A stretch of 64,000 bases of DNA from Parietaria judaica (GCA_954871525.1 OX940865.1:9314606-9378605), one strand, 5' to 3'; positions 1-11,208 are shown, numbered from the stretch's first letter. Numbers and translations: made by a program. Notes: a model not told the origin generated them from the sequence alone.

Positions 1-198
1 ACTTAAGTTCGCCGCGGCGAGATTTGGGCTTCTGCACGACGTATAATGTCTTGTGTCGTCAAAATCCCAAATTTTCGATTCCCTCCATCTTTCTCTCTCA
101 TTTCAGCCTTTCCCTCCTTTTTTTCTTCACAACTCACTTTAGTCTATTCTCTCTTTCTCTCATCCTCTTTACCCTCCTTCCCTCTATTTCTCTAGACG

Positions 199-254
199 AT
201 GCCGTCGCCGTCGCCATCGCGGTCGCCATCGCCGTCGCCGTCGCCGTCGCCGTG
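199..254 (+). repeat. GTCGCC-type hexanucleotide repeat in CACTA leader
   Basis: About nine imperfect copies of a GTCGCC/ATCGCC hexamer lie in the 5' leader of the CACTA gene, after a long CT-rich tract (60-190) typical of plant 5' UTRs. In one frame the repeat encodes an Ala-Val run, which I regard as non-coding. Confidence 0.6.
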
Positions 255-579
255 GAGGAGAACGCGAGCCACCAACTAGTCTACTCTCTTGAAAAAGGTT
301 AGAATGCGAGTCCTAAATTGATATTACATTTTTCATGTATTTTTGTGTTAAAATAGTATTGTTTATAGTTTATGAGTTGATATTTTGTTGATATAGAGAA
401 TATTTCTTAGTGGGTTAATGAATTTGTTGTTGCTTTTTTGTTTTTGTTGATTCTTGTTATGGTTTGTTGTTGTTGGGTTTATAATTAATTTGATGATTTG
501 TTTTGTTGTTGTTGGTCATGGGTTTAGGAATACTTGCTATTTCACTATGTCGAAACGAGACGAATAACCCGAACGTAAG

Positions 580-3303
580 ATGTCGGATCGAGAATCTTCA
601 CCCGAACATGAAGAAACTAGGCTATCACCCGGTTAGTTCATAATTATTTGCATTGATAATTGTTGTATTCGTCTAGTTTCTAAGATTGAGTTAATTATAT
701 TAGGCGAGGAAGAAACAAGACAAAGAAGAGATCTAAAAGCTCAAGGAAGAAGAAAAGTGACTCTATTAAAAAGAGTCACTCTATCAAAGCATAAGGGGGA
801 AAAAATTCGTGTTAATTTTGATGAGAAAGAACAACCGGAAGATAAGGAAGGTGATCTTTTAGGTAGTTGGATTGGTGTGTGTGCTCGGGAATTCGCTCCA
901 ATAACTATAATCGATTGGAGAGATAAAAAACATGCTAAGGTGAAAGAACGGATATGGAATGAAATCGAGCAAGCATTCGTTGTTCCACCATGGTTCAAGG
1001 GAAAATGTTTGTCAAGTGCATCGAATGCGGCAAGACAATTCCGGTACGATCTCGGTACCCTATTCAAGAAAGATGGCACGGATAAAAAAATTTATAATCG
1101 ACCGGATATTGTTGAGAAGTATTACACGAGCATCACGGCCGAAGTGTGGAAGGAGTTTGTGAATATTAGATTAAGCAAAAGGTTCGCTAAACTCTCGAAG
1201 CAAAATAAAGCTCATAGAGAGCAAGTAGAATACCTTGCACATACGGGCCGAAACGGATATCGGAAGATTGATCAAAAAATTGTAAGGGTTCTAATTTTGT
1301 ATTTTTAATCTTACTTTATTGCCAAACATCGAATAACATGTTTATTTTGTTTCGTAGCATGCCGAAAGTGGAGAATGGGCCACCCATTCCACACTTTGGT
1401 GCGTCACGAGGAAGAACCCCGACGGTTCATTAAAGGACCCAACTTTGGAGCCAATAATTGAGAAAATAGTAAGTACTTAGTAGTTTTGATTCTTTTTATT
1501 TATATTAAATGAAGTTTGATTCTCTTATCATTGTTGTTTAATTGTTAGGACGAATATGTCACGCAAGAAGAAAATGGCGAGTTGGAATCCGATGAGGAGG
1601 TCGACGTGTTGACAAGAGCGTTGGGAAAGAAAGACCATCCCGGACGGGTTCGGGGACAATCGAAATACGTCACAAAGCGAGCATATCACCGAGCATCCAA
1701 CTCAATGCCGAATCCCGTCGTCAAAAACCTCCAAGCGCAAATAGAAGAAATGAAAGCGGAAAATGCGGCGAAAGATGCGAAAATGGAAGAATGGAAGTCA
1801 CAAATGGAAGCTTTCATGAAACAAACAATGTCTCGAAAATTTGAAGGGAGTAATGATGCTTGCTCCCATGGCGGCACTCCGGTTAGTCAACCTCTTGCTC
1901 CGGTAAGTTCGGCAAAAAAGACTAAGCCCGTACATGTCGAAAATGAAAGCGGTGTTGGCCAAAGGGGATCGAGGGATGTACGACCGGCGACGTCTCATCC
2001 AAGGACGCCGGTTTCCGGGGATGGTGGCGTCGGATGTCTTCTCTTCGACGATGCTTTTGAGGACCATGTCGCAACGGGGAGGGCATATAACCTTTGTAGC
2101 CCGAGCGAGGAACCTTTTCTCAATAATGAGTCCGCGTCGGCTTATACTTGGGTGTTAATTGAAGTGGTAACTTGTTCGGTCCGTCAATGGCCTCTCCAAA
2201 AGGAAACCCAATGTTTGGAATATCTCGATGACGCGGTCGGGCACATTGTGCCTTGGTTGACATCTTTAGTCAAGAAGGTTGGTTCCGAAGGCAGTCAAAC
2301 TCTCAAATCCAAGCCAAAAGAGGTTGCCAAAATTGCGGAAGACGGAAAAAAGATTAAGTTGGCGTCCGTTGTCCCGGAATTGAGATCGTTGGCCGATTAT
2401 GCCAACAATTACATGCTTGCAAAGGACATCATATTGAAAGTTAATGATACAACTTGGATAAGTTTCGATGATGTACGAGAGTTTCTATTGCTCGAGGACG
2501 TGTGTGTGCATTGGCTATCGTTTTGTCAAAGGTATGTTTTCTACTTTTCGCCTACTTATTTCCTAAAGATTTGAAAATATGGGTAATTTGTTCTAGTTGT
2601 ACTTATAGTATGTTAATTTGTATATATTTGTAGTTATTTATTACAAACATACATGCTAAAAAGTGATAAGAAGGACTTGTACGGTTTCATTCCGCCGTAT
2701 AACGATTTGAACTACAACCGTCACGCCGAAAAAGAAAGGAGGACAAACGAATTGAATGAGGACGTGGTTATTTGCTTCAACAATATAAAAAAATGCAAGA
2801 GAGACAAATTGTGGTTGATGCCATACAATAGTCACAATCATTGGACTCTCCTCGTGTATAATCCTTGGCGCAATAGTGTGATCGTATTCGATTCACTTAA
2901 AAGTTCAAGAGGTTTGAATCCGCATTTAACCGAGTTTTTTGAAGAGTAAGTTCCTTTTTCAATATTGAATTATGTTATTTTATTATTGATGTTTCAAATA
3001 AAAAATTCCGTATATTTAACTTTTAACTTTTTTTGTAGGCTAGGGAAAAAGTTCAAGTTACACCATTCAACCGGCATGAATTTGCACTCGGCGGTGAAAG
3101 TGACGATTTCAAAAACATGTCCGAAACAACCGGGAAATCACGAGTGCGGATATTTCGTCATGAGGTTCATGCACGACATCGTCATCAAGGATACTTCGTA
3201 TGTTGATAAAAAAAATATATATAGTTCAAAAGAGATAGATTTTCTTAGAGTTAGATTAGGTTTATTATTTCTTCAAAAATATTCTAAGTATGATGAAGAA
3301 TAG
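580..3303 (+). CDS. CACTA-encoded Transposase_24-like protein with C-terminal Ulp1 cysteine protease, 766 aa
   Basis: Six exons join in frame with GT-AG borders: 580-631, 704-1281, 1358-1468, 1549-2531, 2634-2945, 3039-3303. The N-terminal half (about residues 25-250) resembles the plant Ptta/En/Spm transposase family (Transposase_24). A charged coiled-coil-like stretch follows near residues 305-340. The C-terminal ~190 residues look like a C48 (Ulp1/SENP) peptidase: His644 in NHWTLLVYNP, Asp661 in VFDSL, Gln709 and the nucleophile Cys715 in NHECGYFVMRF. This family normally cleaves SUMO or SUMO-like conjugates; whether this copy is active is unknown. ATG 580 was chosen because it opens the frame joining exon 2; a non-coding first exon probably ends at 297 (donor GTTAGA) and resumes near 529. 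All catalytic residues and splice sites are intact, unusual for a TE gene. I did not find a TNP2 domain. Confidence 0.78.
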
Positions 3304-3423
3304 AATACATTCTTAGGTATATGGACACCGGTTCTATTTGTAATTATGAACGATACTTTTTGTAGGTACGGAAGTATATTTTGTATAAATCGGTTAGTTT
3401 TGTAATTTATTTTATAAAATATA

Positions 3424-4116
3424 TATTATTTACAGGGGATACAAAGCATCCGGGCGATATTTTCGCCCGGTTTTTTTAATTTTATATGGGCATATTCGAC
3501 GACGCATGGAAAACCATCGTGGGAAGTGCAATATTTTGGCCATCGGGCTGCAAATAGCCGCGGCAAACATAAATGTGCCGCGGCGTGTTTTAATCCGACG
3601 ACGCATCAAAGTGTCGTCGGAATGAAACCTGCCGCGGCGCACAAAAACACGCCGCGGCGCACATTTTGCAGGGGAGATATTACGGTTCTGTGTGTCTAGT
3701 TAGCCGCGGCTAAGATAAATTAGCCGCGGCTGATTATGTTCCGACGACACTTACGATGTGTCGTTGGACAATGTTCGCCACGGCGCGTTTATATTAGCCG
3801 CGGCGAACTATATTAATTATATCGGTTTTGTGTGAATAATTGCCGCGGCCAAGCTAAATTCGCCGCGGCTGATTATGTTCCGACGATACTTACTATGTGT
3901 CGTTGGACAAAGTTCGCCGCGGCGCGTTTTTATTCGCCGCGGCAGACTATCGATTCGACGACACTTAACAAGTGTCGTCGGACCCCTATTTCGACGACGT
4001 AAGTTTTTCCATCGTCGGATATCCAACGACGGTGGATCCGACGACACATAATAAGTGTAGTCGGATCTTCCGACTACACTTTTTAAGTGTAGTCGTATCC
4101 CTTATTTGTAGTAGTG
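3424..4116. repeat. CACTA 3' subterminal palindrome array
   Basis: At least ten copies of GCCGCGGC and several CGACGACACTT...AAGTGTCGTCGG inverted pairs are scattered over about 690 bp next to the terminal inverted repeat. A GGGCGATATTTTCGCCCGG hairpin lies at about 3452-3470, soon after the Ulp1 gene ends. In known CACTA elements such arrays bind the TNPA-type protein; that role here is inferred. Confidence 0.75.
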
Positions 4117-4820
4117 ACGTTTGTTGAATGTAAAATCCGTTGGTCCTTCCGTAAGGGATGTTAAATTCTATGTATATGGCATCGTTAAACTGTCAAATGG
4201 ACTGCCAACTTGTAATAATTATGTAACTTAATTAATAAGAATAAATTAAATCATATTTTACTTATGATTCAAAAAATAAATTAAAACTTTAAATTAACGA
4301 GGAATACTTATTTAATGCATAGTTCCTATTTTTAAACTCGTGTTTCAATATTATTCACATCTTTATTATGTCAATTTTAAAATTACAGTTGTTTTTAATA
4401 ATATATCGTTTTTCCAAAATTTTAGTCATTTATAATAAACAGTCGTTATGTAATCTTTGCAAATTTTAGTCGTGTTTATAATCCGTCATTTTTAAAAATT
4501 TAATCATGTTCGACGAAGAGTTTGTTACATTTTTAGGGGGGGAGTAAAAATTATTTATTTATTTTAAAGTATTAATTTTTTTTAATCATAATCAAAATCA
4601 GATTTAATTTATCCTTATTAATTAAGTTATGTAATTAATAACAAGTTGGCAGTCCATTTGGCAGTTTACCGATGCCACATTAGCAGAATTAAACATCCCT
4701 AATGGAAGAACCAACAGATTTTACATTCAACAAACGTTGTGCATTTTTGCCCACACTGAAAGGTTGGGGACCTTAAACCCATGTTGACCAAAGGCTGTGC
4801 ATTATTGCCGTAATTAACCC
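4117..4820. mobile_element. Mutator-type MITE with long inverted arms, left arm broken by the CACTA insertion
   Basis: The sequence 4117-4285 is closely matched, inverted, by about 4575-4737, giving arms over 150 bp around an AT-rich loop. The right arm continues about 80 bp further, to TAATTAACCC at 4811-4820. The matching outer part of the left arm is missing because the CACTA element begins exactly at 4116. The end motif GGGTTAATTACGG relates this element to those at 5539, 7653, 47261 and 57398. Confidence 0.72.
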
Positions 4821-4943
4821 TTTATTAAAAGATAATTTAGTTGTATTAGTTAGAGTCAGGACGACACAAAAGTATTACTTAACGAGGTTATTTATTTACC
4901 GAGTATTAATTTAAAGAGGTTCTACTGTAACGATGAACGAGAC

Positions 4944-5175
4944 TAAGCGATCTGCCGAAGTTGTGGGATGTAAAAATGCATCGGTAGGGGAGCGTTCCGC
5001 CTAAAGGGAAGCACTTGCGCGAGCGGTTGTAGACGAAGCAGAAGCGAGAATGTCGACTTGAGTAACGCAAACATTAGTGAGAATCCAATGCCCCAAAAAC
5101 CTAAGGGTTCCTCTGCAAGGTTCGTCCACGGAGGATGAGTCAGGGCCTAAGATCATGCTGAATGGCCAATACATA
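4944..5175 (+). pseudogene. Nuclear insertion of plastid 23S rRNA (NUPT), internal fragment
   Basis: The stretch is recognisable as the interior of chloroplast 23S rRNA: landmarks include GCGATCTGCCGAAG, CATCGGTAGGGGAGCGTTCC, GAGTAACGCAAACATT, GAGAATCCAATGCCCC and CTAAGGGTTCCTC. It is about 230 bp, starts and stops abruptly inside the rRNA, and is surrounded by nuclear AT-rich sequence, so it is a dead transfer and not a functional rRNA gene. Several changes from the plastid sequence as I know it are C-to-T or G-to-A, as expected after cytosine methylation in the nucleus. Confidence 0.85.
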
Positions 5176-5538
5176 TAAGTCCTCTTAAATCTTTATTATG
5201 TAGTACTCCTCCTTAACCAAAATTTAGCATGTATGCTCCTTGAATAAGATTTTAACGGAGTAATGCCCCTTTAACTCAAAGCAAAAATTAGCTTCTGCTA
5301 GTTCTCGTCTCTTTCGGCCTAATATGTAAACTTGAATATCTTTTATTTATATTATTCCTAGCCCCATATTTTGCTTTGTGTGTTGTGAGTGCTAACATAG
5401 TTGGAATTCAAGATCATTTTGCGAGGTAATAGACCTCCATATTTTATTAAACAAAAAAAGCAAATTAATTGTCTACAATGTATCAATGAGTTAATAAGGG
5501 TACTTTATGAGTTTAGGGGCCATATATGATTTAAATTT

Positions 5539-5994
5539 GGGTTAATGACAGTGAAAATACTCAAGGTTTGGTCAAAGAACCTTTCGTGTACTCAAAATTT
5601 AAAACTGGTGGCAAAAATACCCAAAGTCGCATTTCGGGAGTTGACCACTTCATTCTCGTAACGCCGTTAACTCTGGCCATGTGGAAAAACAAGGGTTGCT
5701 GACATAACAATTGTTGCCACGTGGACGAGCCAACATCAACCTCTTTTACGACAAAATAACAAATTAAACCCCTTACTAATACTATTTCATACAACTAATT
5801 AAACCCCTAATGATTACACTTAACAAAATAAATTTGTCCACGTGACGGAGTTAACGGGTACGTTAACGGCGTTACGAGAATAGAGTGGTCAACTCCCTAA
5901 ATGTGACTTTGGGTATTTTTGCCACCATTTTCAAACTTTGGGTACAAGAAAGATTCTTTGACCAAACTTTGAGTATTTTTACCGTTATTAACCC
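5539..5994. mobile_element. Mutator-type MITE, 456 bp, GGGTTAAT ends
   Basis: Starts GGGTTAATGACAGTGAAAAT and ends with the inverse of GGGTTAATAACGGTAAAAAT. The arms match for over 130 bp, including a shared GGTCAAAGAAYCTTTC block and a GTAACGCCGTTAAC block. Flanks are TTTAAATTT (5530-5538) and ATTAAATTT (5995-6003), a 9-bp target duplication with one difference, which fits the Mutator superfamily. No coding capacity. Confidence 0.8.
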
Positions 5995-6640
5995 ATTAAA
6001 TTTTGAGTCCAGGAGTAATTTGTACAAATCAACAATTAGGAGGTAAATGCGCAAACACTGTTTTATAGATTCTTAAGGAAAACATTATAGTGGATTGAAT
6101 TTGGTAAAAAGATATCATATTATCATGTTTACGAGAGGTAAGTGGACAAAAGATGTTATAGTAGGTAGATATCATATAGAGATGGCTTAAATAAACTCGC
6201 ACCGAATTAATACCACAATCGTTAAGTGATTCGTAATATATTTCCCTCCAAAATGTAGCAGGATATGAATATTTTACATTAGCTGGTTATCCATAATATG
6301 TAGTTTTGATTTTGATTTGTGCATACGCGCAAGCGCAAGTGGAGATGTCAAGTGAGTCGGGGTGGACCGGCCCGGTTCACAGTCTATGAAGCCCGCTCAT
6401 TGAACAACGTGGGCTTGATTGGCCACATTTGCTGTCGGAGGCGGGGCGGGATTAACCATCAAGGCTCACCCCCGCTTATGAATCACAACTCACGATGTCA
6501 TGTGGAGGGGCGAATTTTTATGAGTTGCATTTAATAAGTTTTTACGGGATTGATTTTTGTAAGCTTTTCACAACATTGGGTTTTTATGGGACGGTATAAG
6601 CTTTTCCAAAGGCATTGTAATATAGAATTTAGAATATATA
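5995..6640. other. Intergenic, no gene seen
   Basis: AT-rich spacer. About 6336-6500 is a GC-rich island with GGCCCGG and GGGCGGG motifs of the kind also present at 9650-9890 and 17270-17780. I read it as a remnant of a non-autonomous DNA element and not a gene. Confidence 0.5.
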
Positions 6641-6791
6641 TAATTATACCATTATTATAATAATAATAATTATTATTATTATAGTCTTCTAAAAAACTAA
6701 TTATAGTATTGTATATAAGTTATATAATATAATTATACTATTATTATTATAAATTTTACTGTTCCCAAAATCTTATTATACTATTTACATA
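6640..6791. repeat. AT-rich repeat unit, first copy
   Basis: The block from TATTATAGTCTTCTAAA to TTATACTATTTA recurs at about 7530-7652, and its upstream partner TTAGATTGCCACATTACTAT occurs at 7499 and 9552. The copies are parts of one older repeat separated by later insertions: the solo LTR at 6792 and the MITE at 7653. Confidence 0.6.
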
Positions 6792-7466
6792 TGTTGGGAA
6801 TCCGAGGATAATCTCATCACCGGAAGCGGAAATTCCAGGAATCCTCGAATTAATAAAATCTAGATAACAAGACATAATCAAGACTAACCCGGTGAGAATA
6901 AATTCTCTAGACGAATCCTTGTGTTTTATCATGAAACGGATTTCCCAATATATCGGAGGAGATTTAGCCGTCTCCATCATTTAGCTCCACACCTACATCG
7001 TTGTGCTCCTCGTTGCTCCATCGATCACAAGCCGCTCAAGTGTTCGGCCTCTACGTAGTTCACCATGTCGCTAAAAGAACTTTTCTCTCGAACGGAAATC
7101 ACCAAATCGGAATACTAGTTCCTTATCGGCGATTAAAAACGGGCAAAGACTCTCGGGAATGTGGGGAAATTGGATATCTCTCTCTTGTGTATGGAGGAGG
7201 GGTCAAATTCTCTCTTATATATAGAGGGGAGAATATACACTCATTAATGTGTATCTCGTATAATTGATAAGTTTTCGTTTATGAAAGATCTCATCTATAT
7301 AAAGGTAGGGATATATGTAATAATAAATTGATTCATCAAATAAGTCAACCTTATCAATTACATATGATTCTCTAATCAATACCGTGAATCAACACAATAA
7401 CTCACGTGGGTTCGTCTAGGTCCAATCTCAAATCTTTGGACACTTATGTCGCAAAGTTCTATCACA

Positions 7467-7468
<2 letters not shown>
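6792..7468 (-). mobile_element. Solo LTR of an LTR retrotransposon, about 675 bp
   Basis: On the minus strand it begins TGTGATAGAACTTTGCGACA, ends GGATTCCCAACA, and has a TATA-like CTATATATAAGAG (near 7220-7232) followed by a leader-like region, the layout of U3-R-U5. It interrupts an AT-rich repeat. ACATA precedes it (6787-6791) and ACATA occurs at 7469-7473, so the duplication fits if the LTR boundary is two bases beyond the canonical CA; the right edge is uncertain by 2 bp. No internal region or partner LTR was found. Confidence 0.6.
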
Positions 7469-7472
<4 letters not shown>

Positions 7473-7502
<30 letters not shown>

Positions 7503-7652
7503 TTGCCACATTACTATAAAATACACTTTTATTATTATAGTCTTCTAAATAACTAACTATAGTATTATATATAAATTATACAATATAACTTATAATATTA
7601 CACTATTATAATTATAAATTTTAATGCTCCAAAAATCTGATTATACTATTTA
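7473..7652. repeat. AT-rich repeat unit, second copy, with (AT)n at its left edge
   Basis: An (AT)n run is followed by TTAGATTGCCACATTACTAT and a close copy of 6650-6786. It ends where the GGGTTAAT MITE begins at 7653. Confidence 0.6.
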
Positions 7653-7985
7653 GGGTTAATTTTGGCAAAAACATCAATACTTTTAAAAAAATGCACCAGT
7701 AAGTTCCAAATCTTTTTTTTTCGAAAAAAGTTCTAATTCTTTGAATTTTTTCTATCCCTATTGGTACCTTCGTCAAAATTTCCGTCCTCCACTGTTACAA
7801 ATTTTTGTCCTTATTTTCGGAGAAAATTAGCCATCAAAAAGTTAAACGATCAAAGACAATAGTGAGATATATACTTACACAGAAGCACATTTGCTTTTTC
7901 AAGCCCCCAAAAACAACATTATCCCTGGTTTGGAATTTTCAAGGAAGTGAAATGAGGAGACAAAACCAAATTATTGGAACTTTTC

Positions 7986-8023
<38 letters not shown>

Positions 8024-8855
8024 ATTGGAACATAAAACCAAAATTTTGACGTGGTATGAGTAACGTGGAGGACGAATGAGGTACTAATAGGTAGGGGTGT
8101 GCAAAATAACCGGTAACCGAATTTTATAACCGTAATCGAAAATTATCCGGTTTAAATAACCGTAACCGAATTCTTTTGAAAATACTCTATATAAGGTTAC
8201 AGGTTATTTATTTTTCTAAACAGATTATTTTAGAAAACGGTTTTTTAACCGGTTTCAATATTATTTTTTTATTTATATAATTTAAAATTAAATTAAGTAG
8301 GATCTTCTCTCTTTCTGTCATAACCTCTTCGAATTTTTTCTCCTTTTTCTTCTCACCTACTATTTCTTATTTCCTCCTCCTCGACTTTCTCTTCTTCTTC
8401 TTCTTTTTCTCGCTAATCTTCTTCAATTGTTTAATCTTCTCTACTTGATCTTGTTCATTATCTATTATTGTTATGTTTCATATTATTTATTCAAGTTTTA
8501 TTATTATTGTTCATTTTGGACCGATATGTTTGATCGTTGCGATAAACTCTGTTGAAGGTTATATTTTTTAATTAAAAAACAGGTTAAGGTTATGAAACAG
8601 GGTAATTAGATTATGATAAGCGGAAATTGGGTTAACCGATTTCCGGTTAACTGGTTTCAAAAAAAGGTTAAGGTTATTAAAACATGACTAACCAGAATTA
8701 GGTTAAGGTTACCAAATAGCAAAAAGTAAACAGGTTAACCGACTGGTTGCAGCCTGATACAAAACCAATGAATTGCAACTTTGTCCTGGCAAATTAAAGA
8801 ATTGGAACATACTGGTCCATTTTTTAAAGTATAGAAACTTTTACTTGGATGAACC
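7653..8855. mobile_element. Mutator-type MITE interrupted by another element
   Basis: The left end GGGTTAATTTTGGCAAAAAC and following sequence (AAGTTCYAATTCTTTG, TTGGTACCTTCGTCAAAAT) match in inverted form the segment about 8760-8855. The arrangement parallels the element at 47261-47841. The right end is degraded (GATGAACC instead of GATTAACCC). A 666-bp element occupies 8092-8757 and a (GA)n tract lies at 7989-8018. No gene. Confidence 0.6.
8092..8757. mobile_element. hAT-like non-autonomous element with GGTTAACCGG repeats
   Basis: Begins TAGGGGTGTGCAAAATAACC and ends TTGCAGCCTGA, approximate inverted termini. Both subterminal regions are packed with GGTTA/TAACCG motifs. I could not find a clean 8-bp duplication, so boundaries are approximate. 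It sits inside the MITE at 7653-8855. Confidence 0.5.
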
Positions 8856-8859
8856 TTAC

Positions 8860-9498
8860 TAGGGCTGCAACCGGGTCCAAAACCCGGTTTTTTTTAAAAC
8901 CCGGAACCCGGACCCGGATTTCCGGGTTTTCACTTTTCAAACCCGGAACCGGTTTTTAAAATAGAAAACCCGGAATTTCGGGTTCGGTTTATTACTCGGT
9001 TTTAAAATTAAAACCCGGTTTCAAAACCCGAACCCGAATTTTATTCAGGTTCAGGTTTTAAATCCGTTTTTTTTTTAAAACCCAGTTTTTAACCCGGAAA
9101 TTAAAAAAAAACAGAAAAAACAATTTAAAGACATAAAAAATAATAAAAACCGGTCCTAAACACAGCAATAATCCAAACACAGCAATAATCCAAACCGGTT
9201 CTAAACACAACAATAATGTCAGTTTCTATTTTTCATTTTTTATCACACTACTAATTTAAAAAATTATAAATATAAATTAAATATTTAATTACAAAAACCG
9301 GGTTTTAGTAACCTACTAACCGGGTTCCGGGTTTTATAACTCAAACCCCGGAACCCGGAACCGGTTTATTCCGGTTGCGGGTTTTGAAAAAATCGGTTTC
9401 GGTTTAACCCGGTTTTAATTCGGTTTCGGTTTTTTAAAATCGGATTCGGTCCGGTTTCGGTTTAAAACCCGCATTTTCGGGTTTTATGCACAGCCCTA
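8860..9498. mobile_element. hAT-type MITE, 639 bp, rich in AACCCGG motifs
   Basis: Ends TAGGGCTGCAAC and ATGCACAGCCCTA are inverted. The element is flanked by a perfect 8-bp duplication AACCTTAC at 8852-8859 and 9499-9506, as expected for hAT transposition. Subterminal regions consist of many AACCCGG/CCGGGTT motifs. It carries no gene. Confidence 0.85.
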
Positions 9499-9503
9499 AA
9501 CCT

Positions 9504-9506
<3 letters not shown>

Positions 9507-9553
<47 letters not shown>
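9507..9553. repeat. (TA)n microsatellite
   Basis: Uninterrupted TA dinucleotides, followed by a third copy of TTAGATTGCCACATTACTAT. Confidence 0.9.
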
Positions 9554-9557
<4 letters not shown>

Positions 9558-10125
9558 TTGCCACATTACTATAAAATACACTTTTATTTATTATAAATAG
9601 TATATTGTATATAATTTTATATTTATAATCGACTATATTAATTAGTAATTAGGCCGTAGGGCGGGTGAGCTATATGGAGTGGGTTTACATGGGCTTTGGG
9701 GCAGGACATAGTGGGCTTTTAAACAAGACGGGGTGGGTTTGGGTGGGCCTATGATAATATAATCCAACTTGATACTTTTGATAGAGGTGGGCCTAGCCCG
9801 ACCCACAAAAAACGAGGCGAGGTGAGGTGAGGCAACCCACTTTTTTAATACGAGTTGGGGAGGACGGGCTTGGGCCAACCCGGCCCTTTTGACAAATCTA
9901 TGTATAAGGTTTAAAAGCCCTATTATATTTGCGGTATCCCTTTTTTATTGTCTTTATTGGCAATAATACGGATGGTTTTCTCTAAATTTTTAGCATAAAA
10001 ATATTTTTTTCTAAAATTATTTATACTCCTCGAATATGATTTTTCACACAAGAACTCATATTTTCTTGAATTAATTAAATGCCTAAATAATGCTCTCATT
10101 ATTGTTCCCAAATCTATATTGATAA

Positions 10126-10165
<40 letters not shown>

Positions 10166-11208
10166 GATATTATTTTCTAATTTTGATAATATTTATTTTT
10201 CTTTACGAAAATATCATCGGTGTACGGTGTACCCATTGGTTTTGCGGTATATTCATAAATCATATCGGCACAATCGGTATCGGTTTTTTAAATTCTTACG
10301 AAAATCACATTTTGTAACTGCGTCATCCTCATCAATAAACTTGTAGGCAGCTTGTGGTAACTGATCTCTAAAACATTTCACATATTTTGTGTCGGTACAT
10401 TAATATCAATTTTTTTAAAATCTTACAAAATTGTTATATATACTTGTACCATCTTGGATATAAATAAATTTACGAGCAGTTTGCGATAAATGGTAATACA
10501 CGCTTTGCTACTAGTGAAACATCCCACAAGAGAATCACGGGTTTTGTTAGCACGTGTTTACAAACTCAATAACGTGAAGGGAATTTCGCTATATTGTATT
10601 TTGTATCACTTTCAATTTTTGAAAATAGATGATCAAAGTTTCAAAAATAAATCAATCACATGTAATTTGTCAATATTGTCCTCCAACTTTTGTTATTTTA
10701 ACAAACTCAGTTCAATAAAGTGAAACTTAAAAACATTTCCAACCAGAAAGTTTGTAATCTATTTTTCATTAAAGCCGAGCCAACTCCCCATTTCTGCACC
10801 GTTGAGCCGTTGTCGTTCGTCTCTCTCTCTCATTTAAATATTCTTATTCTTATATAATTTTTCATTTTATAAAATGGCATCACACTCTATATGTATAAAG
10901 ATAAAAGAAAAAGATAAAAAATTAAAATAATGAGCTACATAAGGTTTATAGAAGTGATATAAGCTAGATAAAAACACAAAATTAAATATACTCATTATGT
11001 ATCAATTAATAAAATAAATATTTGAAATCTTTCAACAACAAAAAAATATTTGAAAGAAAGAAAGAAAAAACATAATTTTTTCGACTTTAATGAGATTGCT
11101 ATACACTAGCCTTAAAAACCTAACACAAGCCTTTAAGAAACCTTATGTATGACTTCACGTGACAGGGACCAAAAAAAAAAACTTGGTGCTGTGACAAAAG
11201 GGTAATGG
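9554..11208. other. Intergenic, no gene seen
   Basis: AT-rich sequence. About 9650-9890 is a GC-rich island with GTGGGTTTGGGTGGGCC-type motifs, probably a degraded DNA element. A second (TA)n lies at about 10130-10159, and a CT-rich tract at 10820-10838. Reading frames here are short and lack recognisable domains. Confidence 0.5.

Larger units (their letters stand above)
1..4116 (+). mobile_element. CACTA (En/Spm-type) DNA transposon, 3' part; left end outside window
   Basis: The right terminus reads, on the minus strand, CACTACTACAAATAAGGGAT starting at 4116, a typical plant CACTA terminal inverted repeat. Inside it (about 3424-4100) lies a dense subterminal array of GCCGCGGC palindromes and CCGACGACAC/GTGTCGTCGG motifs, the usual transposase-binding architecture of this superfamily. 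The element carries one plus-strand gene (580-3303). The left terminus and its 3-bp target duplication are not in the window, but a GCCGCGGCG motif at 10-19 resembles the 3' array, so the left end is probably close. No TNP2-type catalytic transposase is seen here, so the element may depend on another copy. Confidence 0.88.

Noticed and set aside
24..302. 92-codon frame with an Ala-Val run
   Set aside because: It is the translation of a CT-rich leader and a GTCGCC repeat before the first intron of the CACTA gene.
4944..5175. Functional rRNA gene
   Set aside because: Only an internal fragment of plastid 23S rRNA without neighbours of a plastid rRNA operon.
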